Of a stretch of DNA of 46,258 nucleotides, positions 8,564 through 16,556 are shown piece after piece (positions within the stretch are counted from its first letter, which is position 1; each line of letters begins with the position of its first letter). The stretch spans positions 1-46,258 of the forward strand of contig CBDFHV010000053.1 in assembly GCA_965247705.1 (NCBI GenBank), written 5' to 3'. The stretch comes from CBDFHV01 sp965247705 (GTDB taxonomy: Bacteria; Pseudomonadota; Alphaproteobacteria; Rhodospirillales; CAMCUA01). Position numbers and translations under genes: made by a program. Under the pieces are notes generated by a model, which saw nothing but the letters and a program-made list of their open reading frames with translations, was not told where the DNA came from and ran no database searches.

Positions 8564-10161
8564 ATGGCCACCGTCGTTCCGCCTTCGGCCCCCCCGTCCC
8601 GGCGTCGGCGCCGCCTCCGGCACCTGTGGTCGTGGTGCCAGAGGCGCCGGAGGAGTTGCTCCGACTGGCCACGGGGACCCGTCTGACCGCGACGATCGCG
8701 ACGCGACCGGCGCCGGGCCTGCTCCAGCTCTCCGCGCCGTTCGGTTCGTTCACGGCACAGGCGGCGACGTCGCTACCCTTCCCGCCCGGCGCTTCGGTCT
8801 TGCTTCAAGTGCTGGGGCGGGGGCCCTCGGTTTCCCTGCAGGTGCTGACCATAGACGGGCGGCCGGTGGGGGAGGCGGCACGGGCTCCGGTCGGACTGAC
8901 CGGTGGGGCCGCGACGGCGACCCCGGCGCAACCGGCGACCGCGCCCCGCTTGGCTGTCGGGGCTGTCTTTACCGCCAACCGGGTCTCCTTCGTGCCGGGG
9001 CTCACGCCGCCGTCAGCGACGGTCGGGTCGGGGACGTCGAGCGCCGCTGCACCGGGAGCAGCCATCTCGCTCGGCGGCTCTCCAGCGTTGAGGAGCACAG
9101 GGGACGCGTCACCGGCGGTGGCCGGGCGGGCCGCCGTCAATACGGGCGCCGCCGCCGCAACGCCGACGGGCCTTCAAGACTACGCGCGGCATGCGGCCCG
9201 CAACTTGGCGGAAGCGGAAGGGCGCCGTCTGCCGGTCCGGGTCGTCAGCCTGCGACCGCCCCCGGCCACGGGCGCGCCAACCCCACCGCCAACCGCGCAC
9301 GGGGCGTCGCCTCCGACTTCCGGTACGACGCTGTCGGGGGTCATCTCCGGGGCCACCGCCGATGGGCGCCCGGTGCTTCAGACCCCCTTGGGTCCGCTCG
9401 TTCTGCCGACACTGCCGGCGCAGGTCGGTACCGGCGTTACCCTGCAAGTCCTGGGAGCGACGGTAACCGGGGCCCTGGACGGGGTTGGGTCCCATGACCT
9501 GGCGGGCTTTCGGGACTGGCCGGCATTGCGGGAGACCGCCGCGCTGCTGCAGCAGTCGGAGCCCGCCGCCGCCCGTCACTTGCTGGAAAACATCGTACCG
9601 CAGCCAAATTCCCGACTGACGTCGGGTCTCCTCGTATTCCTGAGCGCGCTTCGGGGCGGTGACGTGCGTGGATGGCTGGGCGATCAGGTGAGTCAGGCCG
9701 TGGACCGGCAGCGCCCAGACCTGCTGGCGCGCCTGGGCGAGGATTTTCGCACCATCGCCCGCCTCGCCGACGAGCCGCCGGGCGAATGGCGGCCGTATCT
9801 CGTGCCGCTTTTCTCGGGCGAGGCGGTGGAACCGATTCGGTTGTTCATGCAGCGGCGCGGAGACCCGCGGCGGGACGGCGACAAGGAACCCGGCGATCGG
9901 TTGCTGGTAGACGTAACCCTGAGCCGCATCGGTCACCTGCAACTGGACGGATGGATTCGTGGCCGGGCCAAACGGTTCGATATGGTCGTTCGCACCGCCG
10001 AGCCGCTGCCGCCGTGGATGCAGCGCGACATTCGCGGCCTGTTCGAAGGCGCGCTCGACGCGACCGGCATGGCGGGCGGCATCACCTTCCGCTTCAATCC
10101 GCCCGATTTCGTCGTCGTGCCGGTTCCCGAAGGGGACCCGGGCCCGGACCTGGTGGTGTAA
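8564..10161 (+). CDS. FliK-like flagellar hook-length protein, probable N-terminal frameshift
   Basis: This is a long Pro/Ala-rich protein with a C-terminal Flg_hook-like domain (about the last 100 residues: LLVDVTLSRIGHLQLDGWI, then FDMVVRTAEPLPPWMQRDIR), as in FliK, the secreted ruler that sets hook length. The natural start looks like ATG 8564, two bases after the flhG stop (MATVVPPSAP). That frame closes at 8686. The conserved body lies in the frame one base back, joined through a run of seven C at 8589-8595, so one C is probably missing. The only upstream start in the body frame is GTG 8539 inside flhG, without a Shine-Dalgarno; internal GTGs near 8626 are another option. The flagellar position supports the FliK call; the middle is low-complexity and says little. 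Confidence 0.6.
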
Positions 10162-10171
10162 GGATCTCCCC

Positions 10172-10585
10172 ATGACCGCCGCATCCGCCCTCCAGGCCCG
10201 TCGCGCCCGCCTCCAGGTTCATGCCAACCCGGACGTCGCCCTTGACTACATGGTGTCGGTGAGCGGGCGAATTCCTCGGAGCGATCGGTTGGGGCCGGTC
10301 GGGGCAAAGGTGCGCTACGTGCCCGACCGGTTGATCCTCGACCCCGAGGCCTTCGCCGCCTACCTGGCACGGCTTGCCGAGGAAGCCGCGGCGACCTTGG
10401 AGGCGACGGCCATCCTTCTTTTGCGGGACCTGTCCAACGAACTCGTGCCCCGATGGCTCGAGATCCAGGTGACCCTCGAGCCCGAGGCTGGCGCCGAACC
10501 GGGGCGACAACAGGCCGTCCTGCTTCAGGAGCGACAGCCGCGCTGGGACAATCCGAACCTGCTCGCCCGCATCAGCCATTTCTGA
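10172..10585 (+). CDS. QueF-like T-fold protein lacking the catalytic cysteine
   Basis: This 137-residue protein starts 10 bases after the FliK-like gene. It aligns by eye with unimodular QueF (7-cyano-7-deazaguanine reductase): NPDVALDYMVSV corresponds to the N..V..DY.V strand, VRYVPDRLILDPEAFAAYL to the Y.PD...VE.KS.K.YL block, and LEATAILLLRDLSNELVPRWLEI to FHE....I..DL.....PR.IEV. The substrate glutamate of FHE may survive as LE. The loop that should carry the thioimide cysteine and its aspartate (CPKTGQPDF in QueF) reads SGRIPRSDRLGPVG, with no cysteine, and the KSLK motif is replaced. If the homology holds, it is not a working nitrile reductase. The spacing suggests co-transcription with the flagellar genes. 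It could also be an unrelated small protein; function unknown. Confidence 0.55.
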   Translation: MTAASALQARRARLQVHANPDVALDYMVSVSGRIPRSDRLGPVGAKVRYVPDRLILDPEAFAAYLARLAEEAAATLEATAILLLRDLSNELVPRWLEIQVTLEPEAGAEPGRQQAVLLQERQPRWDNPNLLARISHF

Positions 10586-10605
10586 CCCGCCGGTGACCGG
10601 CGTCA
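10583..10605. terminator. Hairpin between convergent genes, possible bidirectional terminator
   Basis: A GC-rich hairpin (CGCCGG-TGA-CCGGCG, extended by TGAC/GTCA with one bulge) spans the stops of the plus-strand QueF-like gene and the minus-strand ThiY-like gene. There is no clear U-tract on either side, so intrinsic termination is plausible but unproven. Confidence 0.4.
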
Positions 10606-11574
10606 GCGGACCTCCACCGCATAGCGGTCCGCCGGCAGGGCTTCCTTCAACAGGCCGCGCGCCTTGAGAAACGCCGCGAACGCGACGTAGCGGCCCCCGT
10701 CGACGGCGGCCGGTCGCAGGGCGAGGCGGGGCAGGGTATCGGCCCAGGCCCGCCGGTTGAGCTCGTCGTCCAGTCCCGCTTTGTAGGTCTTGAACAGGTT
10801 CCAGCTTTCCGGGCCGTGGTTGAGGATGTACTGCACAGCCCGTTCGATGGTCCGCACGAACGTCACGATGGCTTTCCGCTTCGTGTCCTGACGCCGGGAC
10901 ACGATGATCAGTTCGTCGTAGGCGGGTACGCCCTCCTCCTCGACAAAGAAGGCGCGGCCCGGTCGTCCGACGATATCCATCTGATTGAGCTCGAAGTTGC
11001 GGAAGGCGCCGATCACCGCGTCGACCTGTCCGGCGATCAGGGACGGACTGAGGGAGAAGTTCACGTTGATCAGGGTCACGTCGGCCAGGCGGAGACCATG
11101 GCGCTCCAGCATGGCGCCCAGGAGCGCGTCCTCGAAGCCGCCCACCGAATAGCCGATCTTGCGCCCCTTCAGGTCGGCGATGGAGGCGATGGGCCCGTCC
11201 TTCAGCACCACCAGGCTGTTCAGAGGGGTGGCCACCAGGGTCGCCACCCGCACCAGCGGCAGTCCCTCGGCCACTTGCAAGTGGAGTTGGGGCTGGTAGG
11301 TGACCGCCAGATCCGCCTTGCCGGCGGCGACCAGCTTGGGCGGTGCATTCGGGTCGGCGGGCTCGACCAGGGTGACGTCCAGGCCCGCCGCCGCGAACAT
11401 GCCGGCCTGCTTGGCAACGATCAACGGCGCGTGGTCCGGGTTGACGAACCAGTCGAGGATGACCTCGAGAGGTTCGGCCGCCGACGCCGGTTCGGCAATC
11501 AGGCACGTGAACAGGGCGGCCGCGAACCGTGCCGCGCGCCTACTCGGGGAACAAGTCCTTGAGATGATGGACAA
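10603..11574 (-). CDS. thiY: ThiY-like thiamine-precursor binding protein (NMT1/THI5 family)
   Basis: This is a 323-residue periplasmic solute-binding protein of the NMT1/THI5 family, which delivers pyrimidine precursors of thiamine to an ABC importer. It has a signal peptide (residues 1 to about 32, ending AEPASAAEP). The mature part opens with LEVILDWFVNPDHAPLIVAKQ, typical of ThiY, and continues through GLDVTLVEPADPNAPPKLVAAG and GYSVGGFEDALL. The TTG start at 11574 is chosen for its AAGGAG seven bases upstream. A TPP riboswitch lies about 90 bases upstream on the same strand, which fixes the thiamine link. The permease and ATPase genes that normally accompany it are absent: the next gene is convergent. 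Either they lie elsewhere or the protein works alone. Confidence 0.85.
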   Translation of the reverse strand: MSIISRTCSPSRRAARFAAALFTCLIAEPASAAEPLEVILDWFVNPDHAPLIVAKQAGMFAAAGLDVTLVEPADPNAPPKLVAAGKADLAVTYQPQLHLQVAEGLPLVRVATLVATPLNSLVVLKDGPIASIADLKGRKIGYSVGGFEDALLGAMLERHGLRLADVTLINVNFSLSPSLIAGQVDAVIGAFRNFELNQMDIVGRPGRAFFVEEEGVPAYDELIIVSRRQDTKRKAIVTFVRTIERAVQYILNHGPESWNLFKTYKAGLDDELNRRAWADTLPRLALRPAAVDGGRYVAFAAFLKARGLLKEALPADRYAVEVR

Positions 11575-11575
11575 C

Positions 11576-11630
11576 GCCCGTCTCCTTCACAAAATGAAGT
11601 GTCCCGCGCAAGGCCGGGACGAAGACGGGC
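11576..11630 (-). promoter_or_regulatory. Possible Shine-Dalgarno-masking helix of the thiY leader
   Basis: On the minus-strand mRNA, the segment from 11630-11621 (GCCCGTCTTC) can pair over ten bases, with one G-U, with 11585-11576 (GGAGACGGGC), which holds the Shine-Dalgarno of the TTG start. The loop contains its own GTCCCG/CGGGAC hairpin. This looks like the expression platform of the upstream TPP riboswitch acting on translation. It was found by eye; no folding was computed. Confidence 0.5.
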
Positions 11631-11659
11631 AACTGGTTTGGTCGGGACAGTGTCCCATG

Positions 11660-11760
11660 GTACCGGTCCATCCCTTCGCCGGCATTACCCGGTTCAGGTT
11701 CGAAGGGTCCCCGCGTCACCGCGGGATCTCAGCCCCCCGTTCGGGAGCACCCCTTGGAAC
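11660..11760 (-). promoter_or_regulatory. TPP riboswitch (THI box)
   Basis: Read on the minus strand, the segment has the full THI-box signature in order: GGGGTGC, then GGGCTGAGATCCCGC, a variable stem (CCGCGGTGACGCGGG), ACCCTTCGAACCTGA, CCGGGTAATGCCGG, and the closing GCGAAGGGA. CTGAGA and the ACCCTT-GAACCTGA core are the diagnostic TPP-binding elements. It precedes the ThiY-like gene and should switch it off when thiamine pyrophosphate is plentiful. The boundaries are approximate. Confidence 0.95.
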
Positions 11761-11843
11761 GCCGGCACTATGAGGCCATGCCCTCGAGCCGTCAAGGTCG
11801 CGGCGTCTTGCAAGGTTCCGGGCCTTGGGTCAAGGTGCCGGCC

Positions 11844-12614
11844 ATGTCGGAAAAGGGTCGTCAGGTCGCGCTTGTCACGGGCGCTGCCCGCAGGATCGGC
11901 GCGGCCATCGCGATGGACTTGGCCGCCCACGGCTGGGTGGTCGCGGTTCACCATGGTGACAGCGAGGCCGACGCAAAATCCCTGGTGGATCGTATCGCCG
12001 GCGCCGGTGGGCAGGCCCTGGCGCTGCGGGCCGATCTGACACGGGACGCGGAAATCCCGACCCTCATCGAGCGGGCCGCTTCCCGCCTTGGCGCCGTGAC
12101 CTGCCTGGTCAACAACGCTTCCGTCTTCGGACGCGACGACGTCGATACGGTGACGCCTGAGTCCTGGGATCGTCACATGTCCGTGAACCTGAGGGCGCCC
12201 TTTTTTCTCATCCAGGCTTTCGCCAGACAGGTACCGAAAGGGATGTCGGGCAACGTGGTCAACATCCTCGATCAGCGGGTGTGGAACCTGACGCCCCATT
12301 TCACCTCCTACACCGTGAGCAAGGCAGGGCTTTGGACCCTGACCCGCAGCCTGGCCGCGGCCCTGGCGCCCCGGGTGCGGGTGAACGCGGTGGGCCCCGG
12401 TCCGACACTGCCCAGCCCCCGTCAAAGCGAGGATCAGTTCCATCGCCAGTGGTCCCAGGTGCCCCTGGCGCGGGCGACGACCCCCGAGGAAGTGGCCGCC
12501 GCGGTCCGCTTCATCCTTGACGCCCCGGCCATGACAGGACAAATGATTGCTCTCGACGGTGGCCAGCACCTGGGTTGGGCCCAGGCGCGCAACGCGCCGC
12601 CGGTCGAGGAATAG
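11844..12614 (+). CDS. SDR oxidoreductase, FolM/pteridine-reductase-like
   Basis: This 256-residue short-chain dehydrogenase/reductase has the cofactor motif TGAARRIGAAIA at residues 10-21. The double arginine after TGAA is typical of pteridine reductases and FolM rather than of the usual TGxxxGxG. NNAS lies near residue 92 and the catalytic Y..SK in SYTVSKAG near 155. The end GQMIALDGGQHLGW is standard for SDRs. ATG 11844 was chosen because homology begins there; an upstream in-frame start at 11754 would overlap the riboswitch DNA. The next gene, 33 bases on, is folB, so reduction of a dihydropterin or dihydromonapterin cofactor is the likely role, inferred from motif and context. Confidence 0.75.
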   Translation: MSEKGRQVALVTGAARRIGAAIAMDLAAHGWVVAVHHGDSEADAKSLVDRIAGAGGQALALRADLTRDAEIPTLIERAASRLGAVTCLVNNASVFGRDDVDTVTPESWDRHMSVNLRAPFFLIQAFARQVPKGMSGNVVNILDQRVWNLTPHFTSYTVSKAGLWTLTRSLAAALAPRVRVNAVGPGPTLPSPRQSEDQFHRQWSQVPLARATTPEEVAAAVRFILDAPAMTGQMIALDGGQHLGWAQARNAPPVEE

Positions 12615-12647
12615 GCGGCTTCGCCGTTCACGTACTGGAAATCCCCG

Positions 12648-13058
12648 ATGACCGCATCGACCGCCAAGATCCATCCCCTGCCCATCGCCGACGCGCGAAA
12701 CGGCGTCCGCCACGTGTTCCTTCGCGACATGGTCCTGGACGCCGCCATCGGCGTCCACCGGCACGAGCAGGGCGTCCACCAAAGGGTGCGTGTCAACCTG
12801 GACCTCGCCGTCCGCGAGTCCGCCGCGCCGTTGCAAGACCAGCTGGGCGACGTGGTCTGCTACGAGGCGATCGCCGACGGTGTCCGAGCCATCGTTGTCG
12901 AGGGGCACGTGAACCTGGTCGAAACCCTGGCCGAGCGAATCGCCACCATGTGCCTGCGCGATCCCCGGGTGAAGTCGGCGCGGGTGCGGGTGGAAAAGCT
13001 GGACGTATTCGCCGATGTGGCCAGCGTCGGTGTCGAGATCGAGCGTTTCCGAATCTGA
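12648..13058 (+). CDS. folB: Dihydroneopterin aldolase FolB
   Basis: FolB cleaves 7,8-dihydroneopterin to 6-hydroxymethyl-dihydropterin and glycolaldehyde in folate synthesis. The 136-residue product has the family blocks VFLRDMVLDAAIGVHRHEQG (T-fold start, near residue 24), DVVCYEAIADGV (near 68), HVNLVETLAERIATMCL (substrate-binding glutamate, near 87) and the lysine in RVRVEKLDVFADV (near 118). It follows the FolM-like SDR closely and in the same direction, so the two probably form a small pterin operon. The ATG at 12648 leaves a leader of about 20 residues before the domain, slightly longer than usual, so a later start is possible. Confidence 0.88.
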   Translation: MTASTAKIHPLPIADARNGVRHVFLRDMVLDAAIGVHRHEQGVHQRVRVNLDLAVRESAAPLQDQLGDVVCYEAIADGVRAIVVEGHVNLVETLAERIATMCLRDPRVKSARVRVEKLDVFADVASVGVEIERFRI

Positions 13059-13423
13059 CCCGTTGATCGAGCTCCGCCCGCGGGTGAGAAAATAGGCTTG
13101 CCGACCTTGGGAACATCTTGAAATTGCGGCAGAAACCGTCATTGTGCCACGAGTTATGCACAGCTATGGGGCGTGTGATGTTGCCGTAACCGTGCGAATT
13201 CCCTCGTACTTCAGTCAATGTCGATATACGTAGGTTCATAAATTAATTCATTATTTTCAATTGGTTATGAAAATGCCTAATTTTCGTGCATTCTGAAGGG
13301 CAAATCCCCGACCCGTGCCCGGGATTGTCACCGGAGCGGTTCTTCAACAGGGTTATCCACAACAGGACGGGAGATCTCGCCGCCCGCGTTGACCCCAGGG
13401 CGGGAACGGTCCACATAGCGATC
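13059..13423. other. folB-uvrC spacer with DnaA-box-like sites and AT-rich tract
   Basis: This is a 365-bp gap with no supported gene. It holds TTATGCACA at 13154-13162 and the consensus DnaA box TTATCCACA at 13353-13361, both on the plus strand. Between them, 13238-13280 is strikingly AT-rich for this genome (ATAAATTAATTCATTATTTT and onward). An in-frame extension of uvrC to 13286 exists but has no family resemblance. The gap could be a promoter region, a DnaA-regulated site or, less likely, part of a replication origin. Confidence 0.5.
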
Positions 13424-15328
13424 ATGGGTGCAGAAGGCTCCAGCGCGGAAATCGCCGTTTCCCATACGCCCCTGGCCAGCGGAATCGCCGTGATCCGCGC
13501 CCACCAGCGCGGCCTGCCGGCGACGCCGGGCGTCTACCGGATGATCAACGCCGGCGGCGACGTGCTCTACGTGGGCAAGGCCAAGTACCTCAGCCGGCGG
13601 GTGGCCAGCTACACCCGCCCCCACCGCCTGTCGACCCGCCTGATGCGGATGATCGCCGAGACGGCGTCCATGGAGTTCGTCACCACCCATACGGAAGCGG
13701 AAGCGCTTCTGCTGGAAGCCAATCTGATCAAGCGCTATGCGCCCCGTTACAATGTCCTGTTGCGCGACGACAAGTCGTTCCCGTCGATCCTGCTGACCGC
13801 CGACCACCGGTTCCCGCAGGTTCTCAAGCATCGCGGCGCCCACAAGCGCAAGGGACAGTATTTCGGACCCTTCGCGTCCGCCTGGGCGGTCAATCATACC
13901 CTGACCGTTCTCCAGCGGGCCTTTCTGCTGCGGTCCTGTTCGGACTCGGTTTTCGAATCGCGGACCCGTCCCTGCCTGCTGTTCCAGATCAAGCGCTGCT
14001 GCGCCCCCTGCGTGGGCCGGGTGAGCGATGCCGATTATGGGGAGCTGATGACCCAGGCCCGGTCCTTCCTCACCGGCAACAGCCTGACGGTGCAGCAGAA
14101 CCTGGCGGGGCGCATGCAGGGGGCGAGCGACAACCTGGAGTACGAACGGGCGGCCCATTTCCGCGACCGCATTCGGGCGCTGACCAGCGTACAGGCCCAC
14201 CAGGACATTAACCTGTCGAACATCGGCGAAGCCGATGTGATGGCGGCGCACCAGGCGGGGGGCCAGACGTGCATTCAGGTGTTCTTCTTTCGGGCCGGGC
14301 GCAACTACGGCAACCACGCCTACTATCCCATTCACGGCCGGGACGACGACGCGCCCGATGTGCTGGAGGCCTTCATCGCCCAGTTCTACGCCGACCGGCC
14401 GCCGCCACGGATGGTGATGGTCAGCCACGACATGTCGGGCGCGGCGTTGCTGGCCGAGGCCCTGTCGGTCAAGGCGGAACGCATAATCAAGGTCACCCGC
14501 CCGCAACGGGGCGATCGGCGAAAACTGGTGGCGCACGCTCTTGCCAACGCCAGGGAGGCCTTGGCCCGCCGCCTCTCCGCGAGCGCATCCCAGCGACGCC
14601 TTCTGGAGGGCGTGGCCAGGGTCATGAACCTGGAGGGTCCGCCCGATCGCATCGAGATCTACGATAACAGCCACATCCAGGGCGGCCACCCGGTGGGGGC
14701 CATGGTCGTCTGCGGCCCCGAGGGGTTCGTCAAGGGCGGCTACCGCAAGTTCAATATCCGCGCCAATCCGGACGGCGGGGAGCCGGTCGCCGGCGACGAC
14801 TACGCCATGATGCGCCAGGTTCTCAACCGCCGGTTTTCCCGCGCCCTGCGGGAGGACCCGGACCGCAGCCGGGGACAATGGCCGGACCTGGTCTTGATCG
14901 ATGGCGGACCGGGGCAGCTCGGTGCCGCCCTCTCCGTCTGCGAGGATCTGGCGATCGACGACATTCCGGTGGTCGCCATTTCCAAGGGGCCGGACCGGGA
15001 CGCCGGGCGCGAACGGTTCCACATCCCCGGGCGGCAACCGTTTTCACTGGAACTCCGGGATCCTGTCCTCTACTTCCTGCAGCGCATGCGGGACGAAGCC
15101 CATCGTTTCGCCATCGGCTCCCACCGGGATCGCCGGTCCCGTTCCATTACCCGTTCCCCACTGGACGAGATTCCGGGAATCGGCGCCAAGCGAAAGAAGG
15201 CGCTGCTGCACCATTTCGGATCGGCACGCGCCGCGGCCCAGGCGGGAAGGGCCGATTTACGGGCGGTTCCGGGGGTCAGCGGCGCCATCGCCGACAGAAT
15301 CTATGAATGGTTCCATCCCAACGACTAG
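13424..15328 (+). CDS. uvrC: UvrABC excinuclease subunit C
   Basis: UvrC makes both incisions around a DNA lesion in nucleotide excision repair. The 634-residue product has the GIY-YIG nuclease for the 3' cut (PGVYRMINAGGDVLYVGKAK, about residues 33-52), the RCCAPCVG cysteine region (near 187), a UVR domain for UvrB contact (NLEYERAAHFRDRI, near 235), and the RNase H-like 5' nuclease with IEIYDNSHIQGGHPVGAMV (near 410) and LVLIDGGPGQL (near 490). It ends with a tandem helix-hairpin-helix (IPGIGAKRKKALLHHFGS). ATG 13424 begins closest to the family start. The gene is intact and followed after 45 bases by pgsA. Confidence 0.96.
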   Translation: MGAEGSSAEIAVSHTPLASGIAVIRAHQRGLPATPGVYRMINAGGDVLYVGKAKYLSRRVASYTRPHRLSTRLMRMIAETASMEFVTTHTEAEALLLEANLIKRYAPRYNVLLRDDKSFPSILLTADHRFPQVLKHRGAHKRKGQYFGPFASAWAVNHTLTVLQRAFLLRSCSDSVFESRTRPCLLFQIKRCCAPCVGRVSDADYGELMTQARSFLTGNSLTVQQNLAGRMQGASDNLEYERAAHFRDRIRALTSVQAHQDINLSNIGEADVMAAHQAGGQTCIQVFFFRAGRNYGNHAYYPIHGRDDDAPDVLEAFIAQFYADRPPPRMVMVSHDMSGAALLAEALSVKAERIIKVTRPQRGDRRKLVAHALANAREALARRLSASASQRRLLEGVARVMNLEGPPDRIEIYDNSHIQGGHPVGAMVVCGPEGFVKGGYRKFNIRANPDGGEPVAGDDYAMMRQVLNRRFSRALREDPDRSRGQWPDLVLIDGGPGQLGAALSVCEDLAIDDIPVVAISKGPDRDAGRERFHIPGRQPFSLELRDPVLYFLQRMRDEAHRFAIGSHRDRRSRSITRSPLDEIPGIGAKRKKALLHHFGSARAAAQAGRADLRAVPGVSGAIADRIYEWFHPND

Positions 15329-15373
15329 AATGGACGGAATCACCCGAAACGCGGTCCACTGAAACGGACGACC

Positions 15374-15982
15374 ATGGCGACCAGCTTACCCAATCTGCTG
15401 ACCTATTCACGAATCGCGGCAATCCCGGTCGTCGTGGCCTTGCTGATGATGGGCGGATCGGCCGCCCGGTGGATCGCGCTGGTGGTCTATGTGGCGGCCT
15501 GCATCACCGATATCCTGGACGGCTACGCGGCGCGCGCCCTGCAGCAGCAATCGAACCTCGGCCAATTCCTCGATCCCATCGCCGACAAGCTGCTGGTCTC
15601 CAGCGTCCTTTTGATCCTGGTCGGCATCGGCACCATTTCGGACCTGGCCCTGCTGCCGGCCATCGTCATCCTGTGCCGTGAGATCCTGGTGTCGGGTCTT
15701 CGCGAATTTCTGGCCGGCGTCCAGGTCAGCGTGCCGGTGTCGCGGCTGGCCAAGTGGAAGACCTTCCTGCAAATGACCGCCATCGGATTCCTCGTCGTCG
15801 GCGAAGCGGGCCCCATGCTGCTGGTCATGACCACCACCGAAGTGGGCGTGCTCGGCCTGTGGGTGGCCGCGGCCCTTACCATGGTGACTGGCTACGACTA
15901 CCTGCGGGCCAGCCTGGTGCACATCGGGCAGGAACCGTTGAAGGACAAGGATGGCGAGACCGGCGGAGCTCGCACGCAGTAG
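15374..15982 (+). CDS. pgsA: CDP-diacylglycerol-glycerol-3-phosphate 3-phosphatidyltransferase
   Basis: PgsA makes phosphatidylglycerol phosphate from CDP-diacylglycerol and glycerol 3-phosphate in the inner membrane, the committed step to phosphatidylglycerol and cardiolipin. The 202-residue product has the N-terminal LPNLLTYSRIAAIP and the full CDP-alcohol phosphotransferase motif DILDGYAAR...GQFLDPIADK (about residues 46-73), with all metal-binding aspartates. About five hydrophobic segments follow. The uvrC-pgsA order is common in proteobacteria. The C-terminal tail overlaps possible early starts of mobB. Confidence 0.95.
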   Translation: MATSLPNLLTYSRIAAIPVVVALLMMGGSAARWIALVVYVAACITDILDGYAARALQQQSNLGQFLDPIADKLLVSSVLLILVGIGTISDLALLPAIVILCREILVSGLREFLAGVQVSVPVSRLAKWKTFLQMTAIGFLVVGEAGPMLLVMTTTEVGVLGLWVAAALTMVTGYDYLRASLVHIGQEPLKDKDGETGGARTQ

Positions 15983-16034
15983 TAACATGGGCCCGGAAAC
16001 CCACACCGCGCCCGCCAGGCCCAAGGACCGCTCC

Positions 16035-16556
16035 ATGAGTATCTTCGGCCTGGTGGGGTGGAGCGACAGCGGTAAGACCACCCTGATGGTACGCCTGCTG
16101 CCGGAGCTGGTGGACCGCGGCTATCGGGTGTCGAGCATGAAGCACAGCCATCACGGTTTCGATGTCGACCGGCCGGGCAAGGACTCGTACCGGCACCGGG
16201 AGGCGGGCGCGACGGAAGTCTTGGTCGCTTCGTCCCGGCGCTGGGCCCTGATGCACGAACTGCGGGACGCGCCGGAACCCGCCGTCGAGACTCTCATCGC
16301 CCGCATGAGTCCCGTCGACCTGCTGCTGATCGAAGGCTTCAAGCGGCATGCGCATCCGAAGCTGGAGGTGCACCGTCCCGCACTGGGCAAGCCCCTGATG
16401 GCGGGTTCGGACCCGTGGGTTGTCGCGGTGGCCAGCGACGCCCCGGTGCCGGAGGCCCCGGTCCCGGTTCTCGACCTGGACGACATTCCGGCCATCGGCG
16501 ATTTCATCGTCGATCACTGCGGGCTGGGAGACGCCGTTCGTCATGGCGCAGCTTAG
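16035..16556 (+). CDS. mobB: Molybdopterin-guanine dinucleotide biosynthesis adaptor MobB
   Basis: MobB is a P-loop GTPase that assists MobA in attaching GMP to molybdopterin. ATG 16035 (MSIFGLVGWSDSGKTTL) is chosen because the family starts this way and AAGGA lies seven bases upstream; in-frame starts at 15951 and 15987 would overlap or abut pgsA. The Walker A is at residues 8-17. The MobB signature KHSHHGFDVDRPGKDSYRHR is near residue 36 and the metal/GTP region LLLIEGFK near 100. The 3' end overlaps moeA by 14 bases, so the molybdenum-cofactor genes here are translationally coupled. Confidence 0.9.
   Translation: MSIFGLVGWSDSGKTTLMVRLLPELVDRGYRVSSMKHSHHGFDVDRPGKDSYRHREAGATEVLVASSRRWALMHELRDAPEPAVETLIARMSPVDLLLIEGFKRHAHPKLEVHRPALGKPLMAGSDPWVVAVASDAPVPEAPVPVLDLDDIPAIGDFIVDHCGLGDAVRHGAA

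Noticed and set aside
11754..11843. Earlier start of the FolM-like SDR
   Set aside because: It overlaps the edge of the TPP riboswitch DNA and adds residues not typical of SDRs, which begin shortly before the TGAARRIG motif.
13328..15037. A 569-codon minus-strand frame opposite uvrC
   Set aside because: It is antisense to a full set of UvrC domains and has no recognisable domain itself.
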